Shown one piece after another: positions 25,588-34,276 of a stretch of DNA of 64,000 nucleotides. This DNA comes from UBA2821 sp902763335. Its GTDB lineage: Bacteria > Bacillota > Clostridia > Lachnospirales > Lachnospiraceae. A program made the translations under genes and the position numbers. The notes under the pieces were generated by a model. The model was given only the letters and a program-made list of their open reading frames with translations, was not told where the DNA came from and did not search any database. The stretch lies in assembly GCA_052066835.1 (NCBI GenBank), contig JBQHRJ010000003.1; one strand, written 5' to 3'. Numbering within the stretch: position 1 is the stretch's first letter; the number at the start of each line of letters is the position of its first letter.

Positions 25588-25594
25588 TTGCATT

Positions 25595-26572
25595 TTAATT
25601 ATGGTTTAGTTTTCTGAGCTGTTCTTTAAGCAGAGCAATTTCGTTGTCTTTATCATCAAGTTGCTCCTTCATACCATCAATCTCATTCTGCATTTCATCA
25701 ATCATATACTGCACAGTATTTTTGTCAAGTTCGGCTAATTCTTTTGAAAACATCTGCATCACCTTTTCTGTATTAAGACACATGGTGTATACTTCATCAT
25801 ACAGAGGTTTGAAATCCGGATATTTATCTATAAGAGAGATGATATCTTCCGGAAGGTCTGATGAAAGAAATGTAAACCATGCATCCAATCTGTTGTTAAT
25901 ACCTTTATTGTGTAACATATTGATGAATATGTCAAGTGGAATAAAAATGTATCGTTGCAGCAAATCTATTTCTATTCCCGTATCTGATTTCTGCTTAAAA
26001 TTATGTATATATGTGTCCGGAAAATCATTAAAAGCAGCAGGGCTTGATTCGAACAGTATTATAGTATAAACGGTCTTTATATTTTTGTAACTGAAATTTT
26101 TTCCCAGTCTGCTCCGTACCCGTTTGTACTGTCTGAGCAGTAAATCAGCAGAGTAACATGCCGCACGTTGTCCCGGAAACATGTATCCGATTTTCTGAAC
26201 TTCGACATTTGCGATTGAGCCGTCTTTAAGCTGTACAACTATATCAAGTATGACAAGGGAGGTCTCGTCGGCAATGCGTGTGGAATCATTAGGCAGCATC
26301 TCCTTTATGGTGACAGGTTCACCTAATATAAGTGAAAGCAGTTCGTTAAGTCTTTCGGGAGCATATTCCGGACTCATAATCTCCTTGAAAAATGAATCAT
26401 ACAAAAGTTTTGCCCCTTTAACTCCACTGCAGAAATCCAGAAACATTTCCTGCTGATTTGGGTTCCATTCGCTGAACAGTTCATACAGTTTCGGTGTGTT
26501 GTTAATTTCGTTTCTTATATCTTCCCATTCTCTTATGATCGGAAAATAATCTTTTAATCTGTTATTTATCAT
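25595..26572 (-). CDS. Rpn-family PD-(D/E)XK nuclease/transposase-like protein, copy A
   Basis: A 325-residue member of the Rpn (recombination-promoting nuclease) group. The PD-(D/E)XK core is visible as LSLILGEPVTIKEMLPNDST, then SLVILDIVVQLKDGSIANVEVQ (ending in the E-x-Q of this group), followed by YSADLLLRQYKR. The C-terminus is a coiled coil (MQNEIDGMKEQLDDKDNEIA). It is nearly identical, including ~80 bases upstream, to the copy at 54154-55233. Family members nick DNA and promote recombination; some act in phage defence. Confidence 0.88.
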   Translation of the reverse strand: MINNRLKDYFPIIREWEDIRNEINNTPKLYELFSEWNPNQQEMFLDFCSGVKGAKLLYDSFFKEIMSPEYAPERLNELLSLILGEPVTIKEMLPNDSTRIADETSLVILDIVVQLKDGSIANVEVQKIGYMFPGQRAACYSADLLLRQYKRVRSRLGKNFSYKNIKTVYTIILFESSPAAFNDFPDTYIHNFKQKSDTGIEIDLLQRYIFIPLDIFINMLHNKGINNRLDAWFTFLSSDLPEDIISLIDKYPDFKPLYDEVYTMCLNTEKVMQMFSKELAELDKNTVQYMIDEMQNEIDGMKEQLDDKDNEIALLKEQLRKLNHN

Positions 26573-26901
26573 AGGTCTCCTTTTTTGGTTTTTATAGGTC
26601 AGGTGTTGTGTAATTGTTCAGTTTTAATCAGGTTTGTGCAAACGTGTGAGCGTTGCAGCCTATAAATTGCACAATGTTAAACATATACAAAAAAACAACA
26701 TAAAATAGAAAATAATGCAACATAAAGAGGATAAGATATATAAATAATATCACATATTAGATATAAGTCAACAAGCTTTAACAATAAATTGAAAAATAAA
26801 ATTACTTATACAACCGTTTTATTTAAAATAGCAGCCGGAAATATTTTGCAACTTGCAGTTTCTCTTGATTATTCAGTATTTCTACAAATAATGGTATTTT
26901 A
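26573..26901. other. Intergenic stretch upstream of Rpn copy A
   Basis: There is no gene here. It carries the Rpn leader shared with copy B, the structured motif at 26635-26673 and AT-rich sequence with divergent promoter-like A/T tracts. The first recognisable codons of the decayed gene on the right begin near 26902. Confidence 0.5.
26635..26673 (-). repeat. Structured 39-bp motif upstream of Rpn copy A
   Basis: The outer arms TGTGCAA and TTGCACA enclose an inner hairpin CAAACG-TGTGA-GCGTTG. The same unit occurs upstream of Rpn copy B (55296-55335), and an inverted, partly diverged unit lies at 33954-33991 without an Rpn gene. It could be the Rpn gene's operator or a recognition site. Function unknown. 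Confidence 0.65.
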
Positions 26902-27590
26902 AGTATTCAAAGTGGGTTAAACACACTTAATGCAAAGTCAGGTGAACTGACAAATGGTTCAGAAAAAATAAAAAATAGTATAGATGAGCTATATAAAGGT
27001 GCAGCAGAGTTGCAAAACAGTCTGACTTTCGATGCCTATAAGAATACAATGAAAAGCAATGGACTGGATATAGAAAAGCTTCAGCAGGGAAATGAAAGTA
27101 CTATCAAAACACTGAATGAGCAGATAGAAACATTACAGACAGCGGTAAATCAGTTAAAACAGATTCCGAATTATGAAAATATTCCTGACTATGCATTAAA
27201 GGTGACAGAACTGGAAAATCAGATAACAAGTCTGAGTGGCATTGTTACACTGCTCACAGGAAATTTAATACAGGGAACGACAGAACTTGCAAAGGTATAG
27301 CGTCATTAGACAGTGGAGCGACAGAGTTAAACAAAGGAACATTGGAATTCTACAATGAAACATCGGATATGGACACGAAAGTTGAGGACAGCATAGATGA
27401 AATGGTAGATTCTATATCAGGAAAAGGAACGGACACAGTCTCATTTGTTTCTGAGAAAAACGGAAATGTTGAATCAGTACAGTTTGTTATAAAAGGGCAG
27501 GCAATAAAGAAACAGGATAAGGCTGAGGAGACGAAAAAAAAGACAGAGAAGAAAAGCTTTTGGAAAAAGCTGGCTGACCTTTTTCTATAA
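26902..27590 (+). pseudogene. Remnant of a YhgE/Pip-type membrane protein
   Basis: Without any start, the frame reads IQSGLNTLNAKSGELTNGSE and IKNSIDELYKGAAELQNSLT. This is the coiled, repetitive extracellular region of YhgE/phage-infection-type proteins. It stops with TAG at 27298-27300 and resumes out of frame (SLDSGATELNKGTLEFYNET) to a lysine-rich C-terminus ending at 27590. The membrane segments at both ends are missing. Confidence 0.6.
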
Positions 27591-27796
27591 AGAAAAAATA
27601 ATGAATAATAAAATATAATTATTAAAAAGAAAATTAAATTGACATAAGCAATAATATGCGGTAATATATGTATGTAAGGAGTATAAGTGGCTGAATAATG
27701 TGTCTAAGAACTACTTGTATTTTTTATGGGATAACTGATGTAATATTACAATAAAGAAGAAAAGGAGTTGGACAAATAAGATTAAAAAAATTTACA

Positions 27797-28744
27797 ATGG
27801 CAGAAGGAATGTATAGTGAGAATGTTACTATAGGAGAGCCGGTATCTGTATACAATTCCGATGAGGATAAATTTTTTACGGCATATCCTTTATTGAACAA
27901 TATGAATGAGTGTGTACTGCTAGCACAGGTAGATGGAGAGGTTGTTAATTTAACAACAGATATGAAATGGTATGAGAACATGGGGAGTAAATTAGGAGAG
28001 GGATAATATATTATATATGTGAATGCTGGAAAAGTATATGCAGAAAATAATGAAGAAAGTGTTGAACTTGAGGATACCAAGTATTGTATACAGAATTCAG
28101 ATGATGAGTTTATTTCATATTCTTTTTCTGACAAAGTAAATCAAATGGAAAATAATTCTAGTGGAGATACAGAGTTTGATTTATATGATGATTCAGTTTA
28201 TGATGTTGCAACATATGGTGATGTAGATGATACAGACGATACGGATGATACAGATGATACAGACGATGATACATTATATGGTGTTGTATCAGGCAGATGT
28301 AATATCACTAATTTTGTAAAGCAGGGTAGTTATAATTTATGTTGGGCTGCATCAGTAGCAACAATTGTAAACTATAAAAAGCATAAATCTTTTTCGGCAA
28401 AACATATAGCAAATGCAATGAATATATCATATGATACTGGAGCAACGTTAGGGCAAACACTGAGTGCAGTAAGGCATTATGGATTATCATATAATTCTAA
28501 GGAAAGAAAGATAACATGGTCTTTGATAAAAAAGAGAATAACTACCAATAATAGACCTTTTATAGTTGCACTTAGTAGTTCAATTGGAGGACATATGATA
28601 ACAGCATACGGATATTATAGTTCTTCTGGTTTAACCAAGGCAGTTGAATATTGGGATCCTAATGGGGCTAAGGGGGCATTTATATATGGAGAACCTGTAC
28701 ATTTGTATGGGTATGAATTTCAATGGGTAGCTACTGTTTATTAA
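27797..28744 (+). pseudogene. C39/papain-like cysteine peptidase interrupted by one stop codon
   Basis: The first part (27797-28006; MAEGMYSENVTIGEPVSVYN, VLLAQVDGEVVNLTTDM) resembles a propeptide. It ends at a TAA (28004-28006), but the same frame continues without interruption (YIIYVNAGKVYAENNEES). It runs through an acidic DDT-repeat linker (~28227-28270) into a staphopain-like peptidase with Cys in SYNLCWAASVATIVNYKK, His in GGHMITAYGYY and Asp in EYWDPNG. A GTG at 28019 could re-start translation, since GGAGAGG lies upstream, though too far for efficient use. It therefore either has one nonsense mutation or is expressed as two chains. It is followed by a secreted-protein gene. Confidence 0.65.
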
Positions 28745-28756
28745 GGAGGTAATAAT

Positions 28757-29398
28757 ATGAAGAATCAAATATTAATTTGTGCAATGATTGGAATGATGGC
28801 GTTGGTATGTAATGATGCAATTAGAAATACAGAGGTACATAAAATGCATACATCACAAACTAATCAGCAGGAAACAAATGATATGGAAAATAGTTTAAAA
28901 TCAGAATTTATTGAACAGCATGATGTTCAAGTCAAAGATAATGAAGAATATAGTACAGCTGATGAAGGAGTAAGTGAAAATCTTACGGAACAACGGTCAG
29001 ATGAAAAAATACAGAAAGATGATACTGTTATACAAGATACAAATGCGAGTGAAGAAAAAAGTACAGATGAAACAGTTAAGAAAGTTTCTCTTCCTATGAA
29101 AACGGAAAACATTACTGAGGTAAAACTTGTAGGCAAAGAGAAAGTGGCAAATGATAAAGATACTATCAAATCATTAGTAAGTCTGTTAGAAAGTGTTGAC
29201 GTGAAAGAGGCAAATACGGATGATTATCAGACTATATATGGTTTCACGGCATTGGAGTTTAAAGATAAATCTGGTAATAAAATGACAGTTTCTCTTCAGG
29301 GTGAATATATCAGTGTAGATGACAAAGTATATGCGATAGATGAAATGAGTGACATTTATGATGAAATATACGGATTGTTTAATCTGGAAAGAGGATGA
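28757..29398 (+). CDS. Membrane-anchored hypothetical protein next to the peptidase
   Basis: AAGGAGG precedes the ATG, 12 bases after the peptidase stop, so the two are co-transcribed. A short N-terminal hydrophobic segment (ILICAMIGMMALVC) is followed by ~90 residues of acidic, Ser/Thr/Gln-rich linker. A compact C-terminal domain (ITEVKLVGKEKVANDKDTIK, FTALEFKDKSGNKMTVSLQG) follows. The Cys after the hydrophobic segment is not in a classical lipobox. It may be a partner or inhibitor of the peptidase; no family is recognised. Confidence 0.6.
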   Translation: MKNQILICAMIGMMALVCNDAIRNTEVHKMHTSQTNQQETNDMENSLKSEFIEQHDVQVKDNEEYSTADEGVSENLTEQRSDEKIQKDDTVIQDTNASEEKSTDETVKKVSLPMKTENITEVKLVGKEKVANDKDTIKSLVSLLESVDVKEANTDDYQTIYGFTALEFKDKSGNKMTVSLQGEYISVDDKVYAIDEMSDIYDEIYGLFNLERG

Positions 29399-29408
29399 AT
29401 TAAATAAA

Positions 29409-30033
29409 TTATAGATAACATTCCAAATTTTTCCCTATAAGATGATACGTAACATTTGCTTCCCTGTCTGTCACCGGTATTATGGCCCTGTTGTTAAATA
29501 AACCACCGGATGGATTACCGAATTCAGTGGTGAAACAGAATAATGTTGAGGTTCGTATAAGTTCATCTAATTCTGAGGCATCGGTCTGAATAAGGAATTT
29601 TGATGCCGGCATTTTGTTTCGGCAGAGTTCAGTCCAGAAGCCTATTTCATCGCGAAGAAGACAGTTGAAACCGTTCAAATCAGAGAATGTCAGTTTTTTG
29701 CGATTTGCCAGAGGGTGAGATAAAGGAATGCATACAGACAGACTTTCACTCAGATATGGCTTTGAGCATAAGTCAGACGAATCATATGAAAATGGAAGTA
29801 TTCCAATATCACATCTGCCACATTCTGTATCGGATATAATCTCATCTATTGGGTGAAGTTTAGATGAAATAGTGTTATCAGGAAATTTAGAAGAAAGTTT
29901 TGGGAGCAGTACCCATAGAGGAGCAGGCGCACATGACTCCACAGTTATTGTGCGTCTGTTTTTGTCAAACTTTGAGCAAAGTGCCTTTTTCGGAAAATGC
30001 TACAAATTGTTATAATTCATTCAGATTTAACAT
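29409..30033 (-). pseudogene. LysR-family regulator with destroyed DNA-binding domain
   Basis: The effector-binding part is intact from ESCAPAPLWVLLPKL through CDIGILPFSYDS to HLIGKNLECYL. On the minus strand the N-terminus begins at the ATG at 30033 (MLNLNEL) but meets TAA at once, and a second stop follows AFSEKGTLLKV. Most of the winged helix is deleted between there and ESCAPAP. It is divergent from the aldo/keto reductase gene, as expected for the former regulator of that gene. Confidence 0.75.
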
Positions 30034-30177
30034 AAATATCACTCCGTTTACTATTCATAAAATGAAATCTATATTTCGATATTTCCATTGTACAATGTTA
30101 GGTAAAATTTGTAAACTATATAAAAAAGGCGGAAACATTTCAGAAAGTGAAAATGTCCGCAGAATGGAGGAAATTTT

Positions 30178-31017
30178 ATGGATTTTGTTACATTAAATAA
30201 TGGAGTTAAGATGCCAATGTTAGGATATGGTGTTTATCAGACACCGCCGGAAGATACGGAAAAGTGCGTTCTGGATGCAATCAGCGTGGGATACAGAAGT
30301 ATTGATACTGCACAGGCTTATGGAAATGAAGAAGGTGTGGGAAATGCTATAGTAAAATGTGGTTTACCGAGAGAAGAGCTTTTTATTACCACTAAAATAT
30401 GGATAACAAATGCAGGATATGAGAAAGCAAAAGCTTATATAGATGAATCTTTGAAGAAACTTAAGACAGACTATATTGATTTGTTATTAATTCATCAGCC
30501 TTTTGGAGATTATTATGGAAGTTACCGTGCAATGGAAGAGGCATACAAGGCAGGAAAAGTAAGGGCAATAGGTGTATCAAACTTTTATCCTGACAGATAT
30601 TTAGATATAGTTCATTTCATTGAAATTAAACCGGCGGTCAATCAGGTGGAGACACATATATTCCAGCAGCAGAAAGTAGCAAAGGAATACATGAAGAAAA
30701 ACGGAACACAGATTATGTCATGGGGACCGTTTGCTGAAGGGAAAAATGATTATTTCAATACTCCTGCCCTCAAGGAGATAGGTGCTAAATATGGAAAAAC
30801 AGCCGCACAGGTTGCATTAAGATTTTTATTGCAGAGCGGTGTTGTTCTTATTCCGAAGTCAGTTCACAAGGATAGAATGGAACAGAACTTTGACATATTT
30901 GATTTTGAATTAAATAAAGATGAAATGAAAAAACTTGAGGCATTAGATACAGGAGAAAGTCTGTTTTTCTCTCATCATGATCCGAAAACTGTTGAGTGGT
31001 TTATGAGTATTATATAA
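30178..31017 (+). CDS. Aldo/keto reductase
   Basis: A 279-residue NADPH-dependent reductase of the 2,5-diketo-D-gluconate reductase/AKR5-like group. The catalytic tetrad is complete: Asp43, Tyr48 (DTAQAYGNE), Lys73 (FITTKIW) and His106 (LLLIHQPFGDYYG). The C-terminal nucleotide-binding segment VLIPKSVHKDRMEQN is typical. ATGGAGG precedes the ATG. The probable regulator, a divergent LysR gene, is destroyed, so expression may now be unregulated. The natural substrate is unknown. Confidence 0.92.
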   Translation: MDFVTLNNGVKMPMLGYGVYQTPPEDTEKCVLDAISVGYRSIDTAQAYGNEEGVGNAIVKCGLPREELFITTKIWITNAGYEKAKAYIDESLKKLKTDYIDLLLIHQPFGDYYGSYRAMEEAYKAGKVRAIGVSNFYPDRYLDIVHFIEIKPAVNQVETHIFQQQKVAKEYMKKNGTQIMSWGPFAEGKNDYFNTPALKEIGAKYGKTAAQVALRFLLQSGVVLIPKSVHKDRMEQNFDIFDFELNKDEMKKLEALDTGESLFFSHHDPKTVEWFMSII

Positions 31018-31088
31018 AAATTTTCATTTTCAAAAATTTGTGGTAATATGTAACTGCTACATAATATTTAAATACGAAGGTGAGAATT

Positions 31089-32465
31089 TTGAAACAGAAA
31101 ACAGAGAAAATGGATATGCTGAACGGTTCGATATGGAACAAGCTTCCGCAGTATGCACTTCCGGTGGCTGCCACAGGAATACTTGAGCAGTTGTTTAACG
31201 CTTCCGATATTGCCATTGTCGGTAATTTTACGGGAGCGAACAGCACCGCATATGTGGCTGCGGTTGGAGCAAACAGTTCTATAATTGGACTTATACTGAA
31301 TCTTTTCATAGGTATAGCACTTGGAGCAAATGTTGTCATAGCAAATGCCATAGGACAGAATGATAAAAATACCATTCGCAGGGCGGTGCACACTTCCGTA
31401 CTTATGGCTGTTCTCGGTGGAATACTTGTGGCTGTAGTGGGAGAAATCGGTGTAGGAAGTCTGCTACAGGTACTTAATGTACCGGAGGATGTATTTTCAT
31501 ATGCACTTCTTTACATACGGATTTATCTTATAGGAATGCCGGCAATTCTGTTATACAATTTTGAGGCAGCAATATTCAGGAGTATCGGTGATACAAAGGT
31601 TCCGTTGCAGGCACTTGCCATATCCGGTGTTTTGAATGTGATATTGAATCTGCTCTTTGTAATTGGCTTTAAAATGAATGTAAATGGAGTTGCAATAGCT
31701 ACAGTTATTTCTAATGTAGTCAGTTCGACAGTTCTGTTTATAAAACTTATGCACACAGACAAAGATATAAAAGTTGATGTCAGTGAATTGAAAATGGATA
31801 GGATAAGCTTTGCAAAAATCATGAGAATCGGACTTCCAGCAGGAATACAGAGTGCGGTTTTTGCATTTGCAAATATAGTCATACAGGGTGCGATAAACAG
31901 TCTTGGAACTGTAGTTATAGCTGCGTCAAGTGCAGCATTTAACCTTGAAATATTTGCTTATTATATGCTGAATTCGTTCAGTCAGGCATGTGCTACATTT
32001 ACCGGACAGAACTTTGGAGCGGGCAAATTAAAACGTTGCAGAAAAACACTTATATTGTGTATAATAGAAGATGCAATAGCGTCAGCGACGTTAATAGTAA
32101 TTATACTTATTTCCGGCAGGGCGTTATTATCAATATTTGACAGTAATCCGAAGGTTATAGAACTGGGTTATCTGAGACTTGTGATGATATTCTCAGCGTA
32201 CATATTCAGTATGCTGTATGAGAATATGTCTGGATATCTGAGAGGATTTGGAATATCCATTGCACCTGCAATGCTGACCATACTTGGTGTGTGTGGAGTG
32301 AGAATATTCTGGATATATACTGTATTTCCGAAACACAGAACATTTAAGACCATTATGACAGCGTATCCGGTGAGTCTTGCGATAACGGCAGTGCTTATAT
32401 TTATAGCACTTGTAGTATACAGACCGTCAGGAAGAAAGGCTGGTAGTATAGAAGAGCATGATTAA
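31089..32465 (+). CDS. MATE-family multidrug/toxin efflux transporter
   Basis: A twelve-helix MATE (NorM/DinF-like) exporter. Repeat 1 begins LPQYALPVAATGILEQLFN, with DIAIVGNF and later GIALGANVVIANAIGQ. Repeat 2 has RIGLPAGIQSAVFAFANIVIQ. Start choice: TTG at 31089 has AAGGTGAG at the proper distance; GTG at 31080 is in frame but poorly placed. The stop overlaps the next gene's start by eight bases, so the HAD phosphatase is translationally coupled. The substrate is unknown. Confidence 0.9.
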   Translation: MKQKTEKMDMLNGSIWNKLPQYALPVAATGILEQLFNASDIAIVGNFTGANSTAYVAAVGANSSIIGLILNLFIGIALGANVVIANAIGQNDKNTIRRAVHTSVLMAVLGGILVAVVGEIGVGSLLQVLNVPEDVFSYALLYIRIYLIGMPAILLYNFEAAIFRSIGDTKVPLQALAISGVLNVILNLLFVIGFKMNVNGVAIATVISNVVSSTVLFIKLMHTDKDIKVDVSELKMDRISFAKIMRIGLPAGIQSAVFAFANIVIQGAINSLGTVVIAASSAAFNLEIFAYYMLNSFSQACATFTGQNFGAGKLKRCRKTLILCIIEDAIASATLIVIILISGRALLSIFDSNPKVIELGYLRLVMIFSAYIFSMLYENMSGYLRGFGISIAPAMLTILGVCGVRIFWIYTVFPKHRTFKTIMTAYPVSLAITAVLIFIALVVYRPSGRKAGSIEEHD

Positions 32466-33069
32466 GAATATTGTATTTGACATTGGAGATGTACTTGTAA
32501 AATTTATGCCGGAGGCATCCGTAAGGTATATCGGTGTGGATGAAACAGAAGTGAATGATGTACTGGCAGCCACCGTAGGCAGCAGGTGGTGGGCAGAACT
32601 TGACAGAGGTGTTATGGATGAGGAAGAAGTCATAGGGAAAATGATAGAAGAATCTCCAAAATACAAAGATGCCATCAGGAAGTTTTTTGACGATGGAAAA
32701 GAACTGCTTGTGGAGGCATTTGATTATTCGGAAAAATGGATAGACGATATGAAATCCAGAGGATACAGGGTATATCTTCTGTCAAATTATCCGCGAAGCT
32801 ATTTCCTGCTGCACAGCGAGACGAGAATGAAGTTTGTCAAAAATGTCGATGGCAAGGTTGTATCAGCATTTGTAAAGTCGGTAAAACCGGAGCCTGAAAT
32901 ATACAAAATTCTTCTTGATACATACAGCCTGAATCCGAATGAATGTGTATTTATAGATGACAGGGAAGATAATGTAGAAGGTGCCTTAAAGGCAGGAATG
33001 CATGGAATAGTATTTAAAAATTTTGAAGATGCGAATCAAAAGCTTGAAAGTCTTTTGGCTGACAAATAA
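32458..33069 (+). CDS. HAD-superfamily phosphatase (YihX-like)
   Basis: A 203-residue HAD-IA hydrolase. Motif I is NIVFDIGDVLV, motif II is VYLLSNYP, the motif III lysine lies in SVKPEPEIYKILL and motif IV is CVFIDDREDNVEGA. The helical cap lies between motifs I and II. It resembles glucose-1-phosphate-type phosphatases. The substrate cannot be read from sequence. It is coupled to the MATE gene. Confidence 0.88.
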   Translation: MIKNIVFDIGDVLVKFMPEASVRYIGVDETEVNDVLAATVGSRWWAELDRGVMDEEEVIGKMIEESPKYKDAIRKFFDDGKELLVEAFDYSEKWIDDMKSRGYRVYLLSNYPRSYFLLHSETRMKFVKNVDGKVVSAFVKSVKPEPEIYKILLDTYSLNPNECVFIDDREDNVEGALKAGMHGIVFKNFEDANQKLESLLADK

Positions 33070-33085
33070 GAAATAGAATTTGTGG

Positions 33086-33110
33086 GTGGCGATAAGTTAT
33101 TTATCGCCAC
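33086..33110. terminator. Bidirectional terminator between convergent genes
   Basis: GTGGCGATAA and TTATCGCCAC form a perfect 10-bp stem with a GTTAT loop. It includes the last codons and stop of the minus-strand transporter. Confidence 0.75.
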
Positions 33111-33858
33111 TCATGTATTTTAGGGGAATAGCAAGAAGAAGTGCTCCACCTATTATATTTCCGATAGTTACGAAGAACATGCTCTTAAGTATGAGGGAAA
33201 GTGATATTCCGTCAACTAAAAGGTATGCGATGGTGAATGTACTCATGTTTGCTATGCAGTGTTCAAATCCTGATATGACGAATGACATGATAACGAGAAA
33301 CATAACTATAAGTTTTCCGCTTTCGGATTTCATTCGTGTGCCTGTCCATACCGCAAGGCATACAAGAAAGTTACACATGATTCCTCTTAACAGCAATTCT
33401 GATGATGGTATGGAAAGCTTGGCATATATAAAGCTTTCAAAATATTCGGTCAGAATCTGTCTTGAAGCTCCGCTCGCGACAGCAATGGATGATAATATAA
33501 ATGCTCCGGCAAAATTTCCAATATAACTTACAATCCAGACTTTTAATAAGTCTTTTATACTGCATGAATGATCTAACAATCCTATAGTCATGGTCATATT
33601 ATTTCCAGTAAAAAGTTCACCGCCAATGAACACTATAAGTATTATGGCAATTGAAAATAACAGTGAACTTAATATCTTTCCGGCGGCCGGTGCGGTAGGA
33701 TATAACACGGCTGCGGTTACGTTTGAAAGCAGCGTTGCCACTACGATATAAAAACCTGCCATCACCGAGCGGACTATAAATTTGTCTGGGTGTTTATTGC
33801 ACAATTCAGCTTTGTTTGATGCAGCAGATGATACTGCCTGTATGTCACTTGTATACAT
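33097..33858 (-). CDS. Formate/nitrite (FNT) family transporter
   Basis: A 253-residue pentameric-channel-type protein with six membrane helices. The FNT signatures are GGELFTGNNMTMTIGLLD after helix 2 and ISGFEHCIANMSTFTIAYL, where the conserved His of the pore lies. AGGAGG precedes the ATG (33858). FocA versus NirC cannot be decided with certainty; in a fermenting Lachnospiraceae-like host formate exchange is plausible. Confidence 0.9.
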   Translation of the reverse strand: MYTSDIQAVSSAASNKAELCNKHPDKFIVRSVMAGFYIVVATLLSNVTAAVLYPTAPAAGKILSSLLFSIAIILIVFIGGELFTGNNMTMTIGLLDHSCSIKDLLKVWIVSYIGNFAGAFILSSIAVASGASRQILTEYFESFIYAKLSIPSSELLLRGIMCNFLVCLAVWTGTRMKSESGKLIVMFLVIMSFVISGFEHCIANMSTFTIAYLLVDGISLSLILKSMFFVTIGNIIGGALLLAIPLKYMSGDK

Positions 33859-34276
33859 TACTCCTCCTAAATATTTTCATTCATGTGTCAAAATGGGCAT
33901 CAGTCAAACACAATATATGGTATTGCAAAATCTGCCAGATTTTATAGTGGCTTGTGCAAAGTTACAAACTGCAACGCTCACACGTTTGCACTATCTTCGG
34001 CTGGCAGCGGTACATAAGCAGCTAAAAGACAGCTGCTTATATTGCAATTGTTTAGAGTTACACGTCTAAACAGTTACATATTATACTAGTTGTAATTTCC
34101 AAATTCAATTTTATATGTATTTTTTACCATGGGAATATTTATCAATAAGGATTGTATGCACGAATGTGTGGAATAATGCACGAAAATTTCATGTAATGCT
34201 ATCAATGTAAGGGTGCTTGTGTTATAATGAATAGCATCTGTGCGATGCAAATTACTTAGATGAAATGGAGAAAGAG
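33859..34276. other. Intergenic region with repeat unit and hairpins
   Basis: There is no gene here. It holds the diverged copy of the Rpn-leader motif (33954-33991), a 10-bp stem ATAAGCAGCT/AGCTGCTTAT (34014-34040), and a stem GTTTAGA/TCTAAAC (34050-34071). The last ~190 bases would contain the promoter of the ABC transporter; a TATAAT-like TTATAAT is near 34222. Confidence 0.5.
33954..33991 (+). repeat. Orphan inverted copy of the Rpn-leader motif
   Basis: GTGCAA, a changed 9-base centre, then CTGCAACGCTCACACGTTTG and CAC. The last block is the exact reverse complement of the core upstream of both Rpn copies. No Rpn gene adjoins it, which suggests either a former Rpn locus or an independent function of the motif. 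Confidence 0.65.

Noticed and set aside
28227..28270. Regular short repeats that might suggest a CRISPR or VNTR element
   Set aside because: They encode the acidic DDT repeat within the peptidase frame; units are 9-12 bases without spacers.
29900..30196. Plus-strand open frame upstream of the aldo/keto reductase
   Set aside because: It lies across the destroyed LysR start and intergenic DNA and has no plausible start signal.
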